From Takakia lepidozioides (taxonomy: Eukaryota; Streptophyta; Takakiopsida; Takakiales; Takakiaceae), in assembly GCA_030704615.1 (NCBI GenBank), contig CM060732.1, positions 81,741,171-81,801,170 on the forward strand: 60,000 nt of DNA, in the 5' to 3' direction. Position numbers and translations under genes: made by a program. Shown here piece after piece: positions 40,757 through 52,300 of this stretch. The notes beneath the pieces were generated by a model. It did no database searches. It was not told the origin of the DNA and was given only the letters and a program-made list of their open reading frames with translations. The number at the start of each line of letters is the position of its first letter. The first letter of the stretch is position 1.

Positions 40757-43700
40757 ATGGCGGCTCTGTCAGTCAATCTTGCTGAGTTGGTTGCCCAATG
40801 CACTGGTGGGGCACCTGTGATAAAACAGTTGGATTCTTTGATTAGGGCTGAGATTATCCACTCCGCATTTGGGCACTCTACAACCATCCATTTGGTTCGC
40901 ATGGGGACACATTTCTATGATGTGCTGAACCGCGTTAGGAGACCTGCAAGTGGGAGCGATACCTGCAATTGTATGTAAGGACGTCTTCTATACAGCCAAA
41001 AAACTCCGCTCTAGTACAACCTGCAATCAGAAGCAACGTCGGAATGTGAATTGTGCGTTTTGAAGCAACATTGACAGATGGCCTCCCAACCCATGGGCTC
41101 CCTTGACGCGGACTTCTTCAGTGAGGACCACCCTGTCCCCTTTTCTTACGAGGTGGAAGATGACGGTTTTGCGGTGGTGCATGAACACGTGCTCGCAACG
41201 CAGTTTCGGTTGGAAAATGGAACTCTATTCCTTGAAAGAGAAGTGTATGATGCCAATGGAAAACTGCTCAAGTACGCGTTCCAGAAACCTTCGCATACTG
41301 CACCAACCACACAATGGAGAGTGACTCCAGGCAGATACAGGGTGCTCACTGCTCCTCGGAGACTGCAGGATTGTTCGTTACTCCTGGCACGACAACATCA
41401 ATGGCCCAGGAGAAAACACCCGTGGTTGTCAAGAAGGAGTCAAGTACCGTTAACACTGTAGTTGAGCTTTCGGACTCATCCTCCGATGACGCCTGTGAAA
41501 TACCGCCCGTGGATCAGCCATGTCCACATCAGGAAGCAGATGTGGAGGAGATCACCAGTGTCATTCCTAAACTGAAAGCCATGGGTGGGATGACAGGATT
41601 CAAGAGTGAGTTGAGGGGGATTGACTGGAGCACTTTCAATGTTCAGAGGGTGGCATTCTTGCCAGAATCTTTTGATGGTAATACTATTTTCGAGCTGCCT
41701 CCTCCTGGTCGCGTGGGGGGCATTTCCAGTCTCATGGAAGGAATGGACAAAAAGCAGGATGGGCACCCTTGGTGCCGCACAAAAACCTCCAATATTCACA
41801 ACCACGACAACCTCATATTCAGGCGAACAGTTTGTAATGGGCACCTAAAATGCGAGAACATGAAATGCAGACACTTCGCATTGTCGGGTGTGCAAAACCA
41901 AAGCAAATGGGTTGGTGTCAGTGAGAATCCATTCAAGCCTGGTGTGACACCACCATACAGTAACACTTTTGTGTGCAAGTTCTGTAGGGTACCACGTTAC
42001 TGCCTTACAATGTGTGGCGCCAAAATGTACGCATTGTATTCGGGACGGGAGATCCAAAAGTGCCAATGCCTGGAAGAGAACGTACGTGTCTTTTTCATTG
42101 GACACAATCCCTGGACAAACACACAAAGGCAGACATCAAGCCAGATATGCAGAGTATGCATCGTCAACTGTGCAAACAGTACAAAGACGCCAAAACTATG
42201 GGGGAAGCGAATACATTGTTCCAGACAATTCGTGCCTGGTGGTACTCATCTGGAGCGGCATCGGAGGACAACATGAGGGCACTGGAAGACTGGTTCGCAT
42301 TTTGGCACTTCCGTTACCGACAGTGGGGAGCGGCCATGACAACGGTGAGTGGTTTGCATTCACCTTCATTTGGGTGCTTTGGATATATCTTTCAGGGTCC
42401 CATCATAATATCGGCTTTGTGTTTTTTTGCCTTGCAGCATATGTCCATTGAGGAGATGGCGGACATGCCGTCTTGCAATCTAGCGGAGACAGTGCACAAT
42501 GCATGGTTGCAGCAATCCGGCAAAAAAGGAAGAGATTTGTATGCGGCTACGGCCGATGACCTTATCCTTGCTCTGCAGCAGCAAACCAGATACAGGTCAT
42601 TCTTGAGGGGTGGCCTTGGAGGCAAAGGCCCAGACAGGAGCGAGTTGATGTTGCGGGCAGCCAGAAGATTGGGGGATCCCAACAAAATAGCGCGGGCAGT
42701 GAGCATATGTGCAGATGGCACCCCTCTCGTGGGAAGAGTTCCCCATCTGGAAGGCGAAGAGAGATTCGGGTTTTGCATACGGAAATTGGATACCCCTCCC
42801 GGATCGGATGCAGATTCCCATAGGGCGGACAAGGTCAACTTCTCGACGCCACGTGTTCCCTTGGATCAGAGATGGAATTGTGGAACATCCACAGGTGAGG
42901 GCCATTCTGCCCCAGACTGGACCCCTGCATCAAGCACAGTCACTGCAATGGTTGAAGACCAGAACGTGGTGTCGCATGTAATATAGTCCATGTGCTTGGA
43001 TGAGGTTTGGCATATAGAACGCACAAGTGCTGGATCGCGTGTGAAATGCACGGCGATCAGGGCCACCAATCATGAAAAATGTACATCATTAATATCAAGA
43101 GGGAAAGAACGCACTGCAGCTCCTACATTCACTGGTTTGTTTCTCCCTTACGGCCAAGGAGAGGCAAAGAACCACAAGTTCTGGTTTTGCGCTGACAATT
43201 GCAGGAGATGTGTGCGTGGGACAGTGAGGCCCTCCGTGGTGATGAAGCCTACTCCACCAACTGTGTGGCCTGTGAAGACGGGCACAGGTCTCACTCACTA
43301 AGAGATCGCAATGCTAGAAGAGGCGGGTTTCTCCCTAGCCAGACATTCCATTACACATAAAGGTGCTTCAAGTACAAGCGGTTCACGGGTACCTCCGCCT
43401 GACGCTCACTTGTGGCCAACCAGACGGAATGGGAAGCTGGTTCGACAATTCCCTCCAACCGCAGAACACTATGGCAAAATCGAGTCCGTGAGAATGCTTC
43501 ACGCTCGTGTTGCGGGAACAATGGAAGTGCTTGATCCAGGGTATGGTCAGGTCTTCACCATGATCTCATCCGCATCTGCGCTGCAGGACAAGACGTACGA
43601 CATCACTGTTTCCAATTTTCCCAATTGTACCTGTCCTGATTTTGTTGGTATGCTTTCAAGTAGTTTGGGAAAGAGAGGGAAGTTCATACCGTGCAAACAC

Positions 43701-43820
43701 CTTTACTTCATCTTCTTGAGAAGGATGGTTTGTGATCCAAAGCGGGACTTCTTCATTCACCAAGCCACTATGAGTTTCAACGAAGTCAACATAGTTCTAC
43801 AGCGAGATACAAGCCCATAG
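40757..43820 (+). pseudogene. MULE-like transposase relic with SWIM zinc finger
   Basis: Segments: 40757-40970 (MAALSVNLAELVAQCTGGAP...), 41078-41355 (MASQPMGSLDADFF..., VVHEHVLATQFRLENG), then after a frame change 41356-42055, with a Cys-rich part (CNGHLKCENMKCRHF, FVCKFCRVPRYCL) and MCGAKMYALYSGREI. The frame then jumps to RERTCLFHWTQSLDKHTK (C-x2-H-W as between the second Asp and Glu of Mutator transposases), RALEDWFAFWHFRYRQWGAA, a 96-bp intron (42344-42439), and CNLAETVHNAWLQQ (candidate catalytic Glu). After WFCADNCRRC comes a SWIM finger, NCTCPDFVG...IPCKHLYFIF (C-x-C-x(n)-C-x-H). The segment that should carry the two catalytic Asp residues is missing at about 42055. In-frame TAG (42984-42986) and TAA (43299-43301) interrupt the 3' half. 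Inactive as read. Confidence 0.65.
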
Positions 43821-44019
43821 AAAGCATGCACTTGACACTCCGAAATCTGTGTTTTCCTTGACTACAACTTGTAATGGAATGACTGTTCAAGTCCAGTGTC
43901 TCTCAATGAATGTCGTCTAACATCTTTGCTATGCGTGGGTCAATGCATTTGTCGAATTGGTTTGTCATTCTGTTTTTATTAGCAAGCACAAGAAACTACC
44001 TTCAGATAGACAGATGATC

Positions 44020-44270
44020 AAATCAACCTCGTGTTAACACGAGGTTTACTTGGAGTTTTCCAAATCCCCCTTGTGCCGACACAAGGTTGATTTTAAGAAA
44101 ATGTCATCGTGTTAACACGAGGTTGATATGACGTTCTCCGAATCAACCTCGTGTTGACACGATGTTGTTGACACGATGTTGATTTTAGTTCCAGGAAAAC
44201 AACCTCGTGTTAACACAACGTTCATTTCAGTTCTAGGAAATGAAGCTCCTGTTAACAGAAGGTTGAACTC
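44020..44270. repeat. Cluster of six palindromes of a second subtype, downstream of the SWIM gene
   Basis: Palindromes with arms AACCTCGTGTT/AACACGAGGTT occur at 44025-44046 (perfect 22 bp) and, with changes, at 44067-44090, 44104-44126, 44141-44168, 44198-44228 and 44241-44265, spaced 35-55 bp. Compared with the 36.7-39.9 kb set, both arms have changed together (TTGCG/CGCAA to TCGTG/CACGA), while the outer CAACC/GGTTG and inner GTT-AC are kept. Confidence 0.95.
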
Positions 44271-44384
44271 CAGGAAAGCCCGAAACCCTTCATCCGTTTC
44301 ACCTTTATGTGGTGAAATCAGCGGTTGGGGGCCCCACGGTTATAGGCCCACCTTCTTTGTGGTGACGTGGCATGATCTGGACCA

Positions 44385-44453
44385 GGCTCACGCCACATCA
44401 GCTGCGTGAGCGTAGGCTCACGCCACGTCATCATTGTGTGAGCGTACGCTCAC
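44385..44453. repeat. Inverted repeats on GTGAGCG at the right flank of element C
   Basis: GCGTGAGC-GTAG-GCTCACGC (44404-44423) and the perfect 16-bp palindrome GTGAGCGTACGCTCAC (44438-44453), plus aggctcacgccac at 44384. The string taggctcacgccacgtca (44413-44430) also occurs at 12709-12726. Probably terminal or sub-terminal repeats of a transposon family present at both places. Confidence 0.7.
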
Positions 44454-44469
44454 GCGGTATCGCTGTTGA

Positions 44470-45240
44470 GCAATAGTTTGCAATGCTCCATCACAAAACT
44501 GAGGGCCATTCTGTGAACCTCCCGCATTCTTAAATTCCAGATCTGTAAGTGATGAAGAAATGACATCTTGGAGAGGTTGGCTGTGGGCTTCATGATATAT
44601 GGGGAAGCTATCTTCCCAAAGAACCATCACCCATCTATTGGGATTGAGTTTGGGTGAAGAAAATGGAAGCAATTCAAGGGGGGTCAAATTGGCCTAAGCT
44701 TTTCATGAAAAATTAGTGTGTCAGAGTTTTGCCCATAACTTTGTGGCATGTTCATAGAACTCCATGAAATTTGAACCCAAAGGTAAATGGGGAAGCTATC
44801 TTTGCAGAGAACCATCACCCACCTGTTGGAATTGAGTTTGGAGGAACAAAATGGAAAAGAATGAAGGGGGGGGGTCAAATTGGCCTAAAAAATGCATTGG
44901 ATTATGGTGTGCCTCAGACTTTTGCCCATAACTCCGAGGAAAGTGTACTCACAAACTAAGGCATGTGTATCAAATTCTATGAAATTTGGAACCAGAGCAA
45001 AATGGATCAAAATCAAGGCGGGGTCAAACTGGCTTGAAAATTGCATTGACAACTGGTGTGCCTCAGACTTTTTCCCATAACTCCAAGGCATGTTCATCAA
45101 CTTTTGTGACGCTTGAAAACAGTGCTGAATGGTGAAGAGATGTCTCCAAAGAACCATCAAGCATCTGTGGGCATAGAGTTTGGAGAAAGAAAATGGAAAA
45201 GAATCAAGGTGGGGTCAAGATAGGGTTCAAATGACATGAT
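44470..45240. repeat. Degenerate satellite-like tandem array, unit about 150-190 bp
   Basis: Units share atgggga(a)gctatct, agaaccatcacccatctgtt, gggg(t)tcaaattggcct and cccataactt-(g)tggcatgttcat. ggggaagctatctt recurs at about 44601 and 44790 (189 bp apart). Later units are shorter and more changed. No coding signal. Confidence 0.75.
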
Positions 45241-45401
45241 TTGTATCATTAGCTGCCCACACAGGGGTTATCCCGTCATGATCCAAGGCTCACGCTACAT
45301 CTCTCAAGCATGTACACGAAGAGAATTCAGATTATAAGAGTCTATGAGACCCTCCAGAAAACCAAATTCAGGTGTGCCATGAATTTTGTAGTCTTTATTA
45401 A

Positions 45402-46060
45402 TCAAAGAGCACCAGCTCCTTTCAATGCCCATATGTGGATCACAAGGTCGGATCTCAATGAGAAATAAGTCTGATGATCTTCTAATTCTATTGTGCCTTG
45501 AATCAATTGCTCAAAGTTCAACCCTCTTTGTGGCTGAATCCCTTGATGTAGCTCAAACAGATTCTCAAGCTCTGTACCTTCTTCATCTTCTATCACCATA
45601 TTATGCATAATGACACAAGCCATGAGTATATCCTGGATAGTTGCAAAATGTTAGTGCCTTGAAGGATTTTGTATTATCGCCCAACGTGCTTGAAGCACTC
45701 CAAAGCATCGCTCAACATCCTTGCAGCAAGCCTCTTGACAAGTTGCATAATGTGATTACATCGGGTCTTGTGGCCTATGGATAGTCTGGATGAAGCAACT
45801 CCACGGAGGATACATCCCGTCTGCCAACAAATAGTAACGTTTGTACTCATGCCTATTGACAACAAATGTTATATCATATGCTTCACCCCGAAGCAAATTG
45901 TTTAGGAATGGTGACCTGTCAAGCACATTTATGTCATTGTTGCCCCCTGGCAAGCCAAAGAAGGCATGCCATATCCAGACTCTTGAAAAAAATCAGAAGC
46001 CCAAAAGGCTATGACAAGTGCATCTTGCCCCTTTCTAGCAATCCAAAATGCCATCAAACT
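45402..46060 (-). pseudogene. PIF/Harbinger-type transposase (plant Plant_tran/DDE_4 family), broken
   Basis: Minus-strand text: MPGGNNDINVLDRSPFLNNL, YYLLADGMYPPWSCFIQTIH, then after a frame break QEACCKDVERCFGVLQARWA, HFATIQDILMACVIMHNMVI and EDEEGTELENLFELH. This order (PGxxNDINVLDxSP, YYLxDGIYPxW, ExxxKDVERxFGVLQxRW, CVIxHNMIxEDE) is diagnostic of the plant Harbinger transposase family. It catalyses cut-and-paste transposition with 3-bp targets. A frameshift near 45755 and loss of the N-terminal part make it a relic. Confidence 0.9.
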
Positions 46061-46194
46061 TTGGAATTGGCCAAGTAGAGCCCCCCCATCAAGGTGTTCA
46101 AGTCTGAAGGTGCCTCGAAACTTACAGAAATGCCATCAAACTCTTGAATTGGCCATCAACCCTCTGCTCAAAATAGGGATCGTGGGCAACAATT

Positions 46195-46520
46195 TTGTCG
46201 ATAGTTCTTCCCCATTGCCTTTGTTTATTTTCCTTCTTTGCTTTCTGTTCATTGTTTATGATTCTTTCTGTTTTTGGTTATTTGGCAAAATATAACTGTC
46301 TCTTAGTTCTTCCCCATTCTCTTCGTTTCTTTTTCTTTTTCACTTTCTGTTCTTTGTTTATGTCTATGTCTGTGTAAGCTTCTTGGTATAATAGAACTCT
46401 CAATTACTTCTTCTCCTTTGCCTTCATTCTGTTCTTTGTTTATGTCTATGTCTCTGTAAGTTTTTTGGCATAATAAAATTCTTTGTTACTTCTTTTCTTT
46501 CAGAATAAAACTTTCGCTTC
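46195..46520. repeat. T-rich tandem repeat, unit about 90-110 bp
   Basis: Three to four copies of a unit containing agttcttccccatt, tttctgttctttgtttatgt, ctatgtctgtgtaagcttct and tggcataataaaatt. Pyrimidine-rich on the plus strand. No coding. Confidence 0.75.
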
Positions 46521-46586
46521 ATTTTTTTCCTTTCCTTTTGTTTATCTTTTCTCTTCGATCTCTGTTCTTTATCCTTTTTGCAGATG

Positions 46587-46612
46587 AGTTTTTTTTTTTT
46601 TTTTTTTTTTTT
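46587..46612. repeat. Poly-T tract (about 24)
   Basis: A run of about 24 T flanked by gatgag and catctc. A possible poly-A tail of a minus-strand retroposed copy, but no body is recognisable. Confidence 0.8.
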
Positions 46613-46699
46613 CATCTCAAATTTTCTCTTCTTTTGTATCTATTCTTTGTTATTCGTTCTCTTTGTTCTCTTTTCTCCAAGGGAGGAAGATGTGGCCCC

Positions 46700-48600
46700 T
46701 CCTTCAAAACGGGTATGAATTTTTTTGTTTTGTTTTATATTCAGTGTTCACATATTTTTTAGCTATATTATTTTAATTTTACATATGTATATATTTTTCA
46801 CACTTCTATATGTTTTCTTTGCAGACCAACGTTGTAAACTATTTTGACATCCTTTGAAAATTTGCTTGAACAAGCAAAAACGGAAGACAATAAATGACCT
46901 ATTCGAAATCTTGTCCCGGGAAAACATATAATCATTTGTTACAATCGTAAACATGGCTTGCGATAATTGTGGCTTGTATCCTCTTCATTTTTTTGTAGGA
47001 TTTGAATCGGGCCGCGATATTAAGGTGTTTGTTGATGGTGAATTCAGTTTTCGAGAAGAATTTTGAAAGAAGTTTGGAGATGAACCTGCTAGATGTATAA
47101 TATATGCATTAAAATTATCCATTTATATATTTATTGATTCATTTATTTATTAAAGACGTTATGTTGGACTAAAACATATGATTGCTATATTTTTACGGGT
47201 ACCACAAAGTATTTTTTTCACATTTTTCGAGAGAGTTTTGACGAAAAAACACTCACAAAAAAGAGCGGTATGAATTTTTTGAATGGTCACACCACATGGA
47301 TTAAGTTTACCAAATAAGAGAGTTTTTTTAAAAAAAAATTCTCAAAATTATCAGACACATTATCTCAAGTTTCCAAGAGATACCAGAATTTATTACATTA
47401 TTATCATGCCACTTGAATCTTACATCATTTCAAAAAATTATCAAATCCATGGTATATATATTCAAGCCTGATGTTAATATAGTATATGTAACGTGAATAT
47501 TATAAATTATTATATAAATAATTTGTATATTATATATAGAAAGAAAATAAACAATATATTTATTAATTTAAATTTAAATCAATAAAATATACATAATATA
47601 TAATAATATATTACTATATTATATCATGTTTTCAACCTCAGATCTCATCATTTCAATCAGCTCAAAGTCCATTCAATCAAATTATTTGTTATATTTGATT
47701 TCAAAAACTCTATTTTCTTTAATCTTTATGGTTAATCTTAAAGGCCTTTGGGCCATAATTTTGTATGCTATAATGGATAGCTATAAGGGTTCGAATCCCT
47801 ATACAAAAATATAGTCACTGTGAGTTCCAAAGCTGAAATCCAGGGACTTAGTTCTTCTCAAGTTCATGACTTGTGGGCGTTATCAGTCATCAGATTCTCA
47901 GTCACGGTTTACCGTTTAGGCCTTATGGCAGCCTTCGGGCCTATAAGGGTTTTTATTTTTTCTCCCTTCAATAATTCAAATAAGGCTTTCCTTCCTTTTT
48001 CTCCAATAATAATAATAATAATCAACTTACTATATCTATTAACAATATGGGTATTTGGCTAAAAAAAAAAATTGACGTTGAAGCTATTGTGAATACCAAA
48101 GCTCAAATCCAAGGATTCAGTTCTAGGGACTTAGTTCTTCTTGAGTTCAGGACTCATGGCCTATCGTTTAGACGCTATCAATCATATTCTTCGTCACGGT
48201 TTACCGTGTAGGCCTCATTCTTTTTCCGTCCCAATTTTTTTTTTGATGTTGATGACATTTTTAGAACTAGTCTCCAACCTGCAGTCGTCGCTAGAATGTC
48301 ACCTTTTGGTTAAAATGCATTAGGGTTTAGCCAAAACCTGTTGACGTGGCTCTGTCAACAAAAACTTGGCACTAGCGGGTATCCTATAAGAAAGTATAAA
48401 GTGAAAAAATTCGCTTGCTTAGGCAGTATTGCACCTATGTCTTTCAATACAAGAAAAAAACCTTATCGTCTCTCCATTTGCCAAAGATTAGTATCGATTT
48501 ATAGGATATTATGCTAATTTTCCTCTCTATAATTTTCAATAAAAATGGAAAAGATGACCAATGAAATTTTTTTGTCCTACCAATACATATAGAGACATCA
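46700..48600. other. AT-rich intergenic DNA, no protein gene
   Basis: Strongly AT-rich (for example ataatatataataatatatt near 47600). Two related blocks, about 47826-47950 and 48090-48215, share ccaaagct-aaatccaggga, gttcttct-gagttca and tcacggtttaccgt-taggcc. They follow a tRNA-like hairpin structure at 47760. An organellar origin is possible but unproven. Confidence 0.5.
47760..47807 (+). other. tRNA-like fold lacking an anticodon arm
   Basis: A 7-bp outer stem (TTTGTAT/ATACAAA) encloses a hairpin GCTAT-AATGG-ATAGC and a T-arm-like hairpin AGGG-TTCGAAT-CCCT, whose loop fits the tRNA T-loop consensus. The whole is only 48 bases, too short for a canonical tRNA. It could be a decayed organellar tRNA or a chance fold. 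Confidence 0.35.
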
Positions 48601-49302
48601 TTCACAATCATTATTTTTCATGACGCGTATGGCAGGTTTCAATGAGCGGATACAACAATCAATCAAACAAACAAACAAACCTTTGCTTCGAAACATGGGT
48701 TCCCTTTTGGTAAAAAAGAGGCAGAGTTTGGATTGCTATCAAATTGAGATTCCAAAAAAAAAAAAAAAAAAAAGATTCTCATACACTCAACAAGTGGTCA
48801 CTGAATCCCGGGCCTGCCCGCCCAGTCAGGCAGGTTTCAGGTTCGGTTTTGTTGGGCCAACAAGGGTGGCACTTTTGTGGAAAGGGGCCCATGTGGCCCA
48901 ATCGAGTGTAGCACAAATATCGTAAATGGGATAGTGAGAGCGTGATGGTAGCGACTAAGTTAGTGACAGTTCGGTAAAGAACTCCCACAAAGCCAAAATC
49001 TTGTCCAGCCCCGCAGCGTTCTGATTTCCTTGTGATGAGAAAAGCGACAAAAACGTGGCTTGTGTGAAGAGATTCAGTAACGGACACTTGGGCGGAAGCG
49101 GATGTGGATGTGGCTTGTGTCTCCTTGCCAAATGTGTACCTTGAGATCACTAGCGACAGTCGATCCTGCCGTATCACCTTCTGGGAGCGGGCACTCACAC
49201 GCGCAGACTGCAAAAGCTTCTTTCTTTCAATGCCTAGACTAGAGTAGCACAGCCGCCATTCAGCTTGCTGCAACTGAGAGGGAAAGAGTGGCAGACCTGG
49301 AG
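48601..49302. other. Intergenic and 5' flank of the LRR gene
   Basis: Contains (AAAC)n at about 48664-48680 and about 19 A at 48755-48775. A 225-codon minus-strand frame (48779-49456) overlaps the first exon of the LRR gene in antisense and has no recognisable domain; I read it as a shadow. The LRR gene's promoter should lie here, but no clear TATA box is seen. Confidence 0.4.
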
Positions 49303-52300
49303 ATGGAGCCTCCTCTGAACGTAAATGAGGATGGGGACATGGAAGAGGAGGAGGATGGCTCCGACACTTCTGCCTATTCGGAGAGTAGTGCCTCGTCGGT
49401 CTCGGGTCAGGAGAGTGGAGAAGATGAGAGTTGTGATGACCAGGAAGATGGGGCACCCATGGATGACTTGGCGCCGTTGGATGACGCGTCTGAAGCCTCT
49501 CAGCTCCTGAAGAAGAAGAAGAAGAAGAAGAAGAAGGTGAGATTCTGTGATTAGAGTGCAGAGCAGCTAATGCTAGTGGCTGGCGTATTTGGTGTTTGTC
49601 AATTTACGCCACCCCTAACACACGAGCATGAACCTGGGCAAGTTTAAAGCTTTAACTGACCAGCTAGGAGCGGTCCAAGCTGGTCTATCCCACACCCCAT
49701 CTTGGTCATTGTTGTGTATTAAACCAATGCGCACATTGCCAGCAAAACCCTCTGCTGTAGGACGTTGGGTGCCCAAAAGTAGCAGAATTTCTAATCCTAG
49801 ACATTGTCAAGTCTGATAAATCTACCACCTATAGTCCAACGCAATGCAGGGAGAGAGTGCTGTTGGATAGTTGATGAATGATGCACTTCAGTTATGTGAA
49901 TATACCAAATAGGCCTTTCTTCTGATGGGGATGCACGTCACTAAAGTTTCATGAATCTAATCAGTTTGTGAAGAGTAGCTGATGATACGTGTATGAGATC
50001 TTTAGTTGAAACCACCCATATACTGTCAGGTACTGCGAATGTGGCTATGCAGAGTTGCCAGCCTTGTTTGATCGCGCAACCTTTTGACTCCAATTTCAAG
50101 TCTCCCTGTTCTGTAACTCTATAGTGTCTCCATTCATTGAGAGACTCTGTGTTCTGTGCTTCTGTGCTGGAATTAGTAGAAGAAAAAGAAGAAAACAAAG
50201 GAGGGCTGTGAGGTGGTAGCAGCCACAGCAGAGATGTTGCCCCCTGAAATTGCAGACAAAAGGTACTATTCTAAATGCACTGTTTCTTTGCTCTCTCTTG
50301 TGGCCGGAAGATGCTAGTAGCTTATGCAAAGGGGAATGGACATTACTTGAATTGAAATGTACTAGTACCCTAGAATCTGTTCAACTGCAGATAGACAAAT
50401 GTAGGGCTTGAAAATAACGAGGTTGAGGGAGGATTGCAGATATGCAATGACACTAGAGGCAATGAGGCATGATGACAGCCTTCTGTGGATGCAACTCAAT
50501 CGCTGCCGCATCACGGACAAGCGTGCCCGCAAAGTGAGAGCCATGGACTCGGTGTCCCTCTAACAATTTTCTTTCATCTTGTGAAACACAGATGCCCACT
50601 TTAAAAGCACCATCGAACGTTACTCCTCACTCAGTTTAACAAGCTCTCAAAAGAAATTGTGCTACTTGAGTGAGTCTTCCACAATGATAGTGGGCTGCAC
50701 TGTGCCATCGTCCCATCTGCTCTCCCTGCACCTCCCTTTTCTGATCCGTCCAAAGAGGGCACGGGGCCTATGGCAGAAGATATAGCAAGCAAAGTCAATG
50801 AGAAGGTTGTGTCTCATGCGGGGCATGATTTCTTAATATAGAGTCAAAGTGTGTCCAGTTTTCAGTTTTGAATATGGTCTGTTATTGACACAGGGTACTC
50901 CTGGGGATGGCTGCAGCTGTTTGCGGCTTTGAAGGATAACACAACGGTTACGTCAATTGATCTATCTGAGAACGTGATCACAGATGAGGGCATGCAGTTC
51001 ATGGCAGGAGTCCTGGCATTGGGGATTGCTCCCAACTTAATACATGTCAATTTGCATGGCAACCCCATCAGCAGCAGGGGCAGAGAGCTACTTGCTGGCC
51101 TCTTCCATTTACGTAAGCAGCTCAAGGTATGGTACCCTCTGAGTCCTCCTTTGATGTAATGGATGTTGTCTCAACTGTTGCTATGCCTTTGATGTCCCAT
51201 TGTCGGTATGCTCCATGGATTCATTTTGCTTCTTCTGTGAAGTTGTGCAATATATGTGTTTCCTCCCCATTCAAACCATTTTCAATCCAGACATGGAAAA
51301 TGCTCACTGACCTTCTATCGAGGTCTCTGGGTAGACAAATCAGCAGGCTTCACTGGATTTCTTGCCTAAAGGTGTCCTGCACCTTCAGGAAGATATCAGG
51401 TTTTTGTAAAGGTCTGTGGATGTTGTCCAGGTTCTCTCCTGCATGGATGCTGATCGTAAGATAGATTGCCACACGAATTCAAATGGAAAATGCTCACTGA
51501 TCTTCCATCGAGGTCTCTGGGTAGACAAATCAGCAGGCTTCACTGGATTTCTTGCCTAAAGGACCACCTTCTGGAAGATATTAGGGCTTTTTTAAAGGTC
51601 TCCGGATGTTGTCCAGGTTCTCTACTGCTTGGATGCTGATCGTAAGACAGATTGCCACATGAATAGGATAACTAGAGTCTGAAGGTGCGTTTAGTGTAAC
51701 ATAGACGCGCAGGGTGCTTTTCTGTCCTCAGGCACTCAGGTATGGTAATTTGAAATTCAAGGAATTGTGGGCCTTGTGGGAGCAGGTGGAGTATGACATG
51801 CATGACCCAGAGACACAGAGAGAAGGGGAAGATGCTACCATGGCCACTGATAATGAGTGGTCTGGGGGGATTTCAAGATGTAAGTGGATGGCTGATTGCA
51901 CTGACGACAATCGCCAATGGGAGTCAAATACTTCTACCCAGCAAAATGCTCCGAATCCTCAAATCTTGCAAGAACAGGCATGCCTTCACCTCTCTGACTC
52001 ACATTTCTGGTCTCACACGAAGGGTAGCAAGCTTCATAGTTTTTTATGCTAATGAATTTGGTGCAAATGGCGAGTGCACAAACCGGGTGCTTGTGACTGT
52101 GAGGGACATACACGAGCAATAGTAGGCAGTAGGCTGAGATACTCAGGAAATTTCTGTGACATGTAAATTACTGGAGAAGCTGAGCATGGATTTGTCTAAT
52201 AACCCTTTTTTAGTGTCATTTATGCAGCTTGCTTTCAGGTTCTAATAATGAGATGGGATGTCTCTGCAAAAAGTTGACTCGTTAAACTTCTTATGATTGA

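Larger units (their letters stand above)
35883..44470. mobile_element. Element C: divergent gene pair with intronic palindromes, probable MULE-like DNA transposon
   Basis: A minus-strand spliced gene (35933-40302) and a plus-strand gene with MULE-like and SWIM features (40757-43820) face away from each other. Related palindromes lie in the introns of the first and downstream of the second. The right flank holds two inverted repeats built on GTGAGCG/CGCTCAC (44404-44423 and 44438-44453). The left end has been removed by the chromovirus remnant. A SWIM domain after a transposase is typical of Mutator-like elements. The boundary and class are inferred. Confidence 0.55.

Noticed and set aside
46587-46612. 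Poly-T as the tail of a processed pseudogene
   Set aside because: No gene-like body or target-site duplication can be seen next to it.
49288-49302. GTG start for the LRR gene
   Set aside because: ATG at 49303 in the same frame is the normal eukaryotic choice.
48779-49456. 225-codon minus-strand open frame over the first LRR exon
   Set aside because: It is antisense to a convincing acidic/lysine first exon with a good donor, has no recognisable domain, and includes text from simple repeats.
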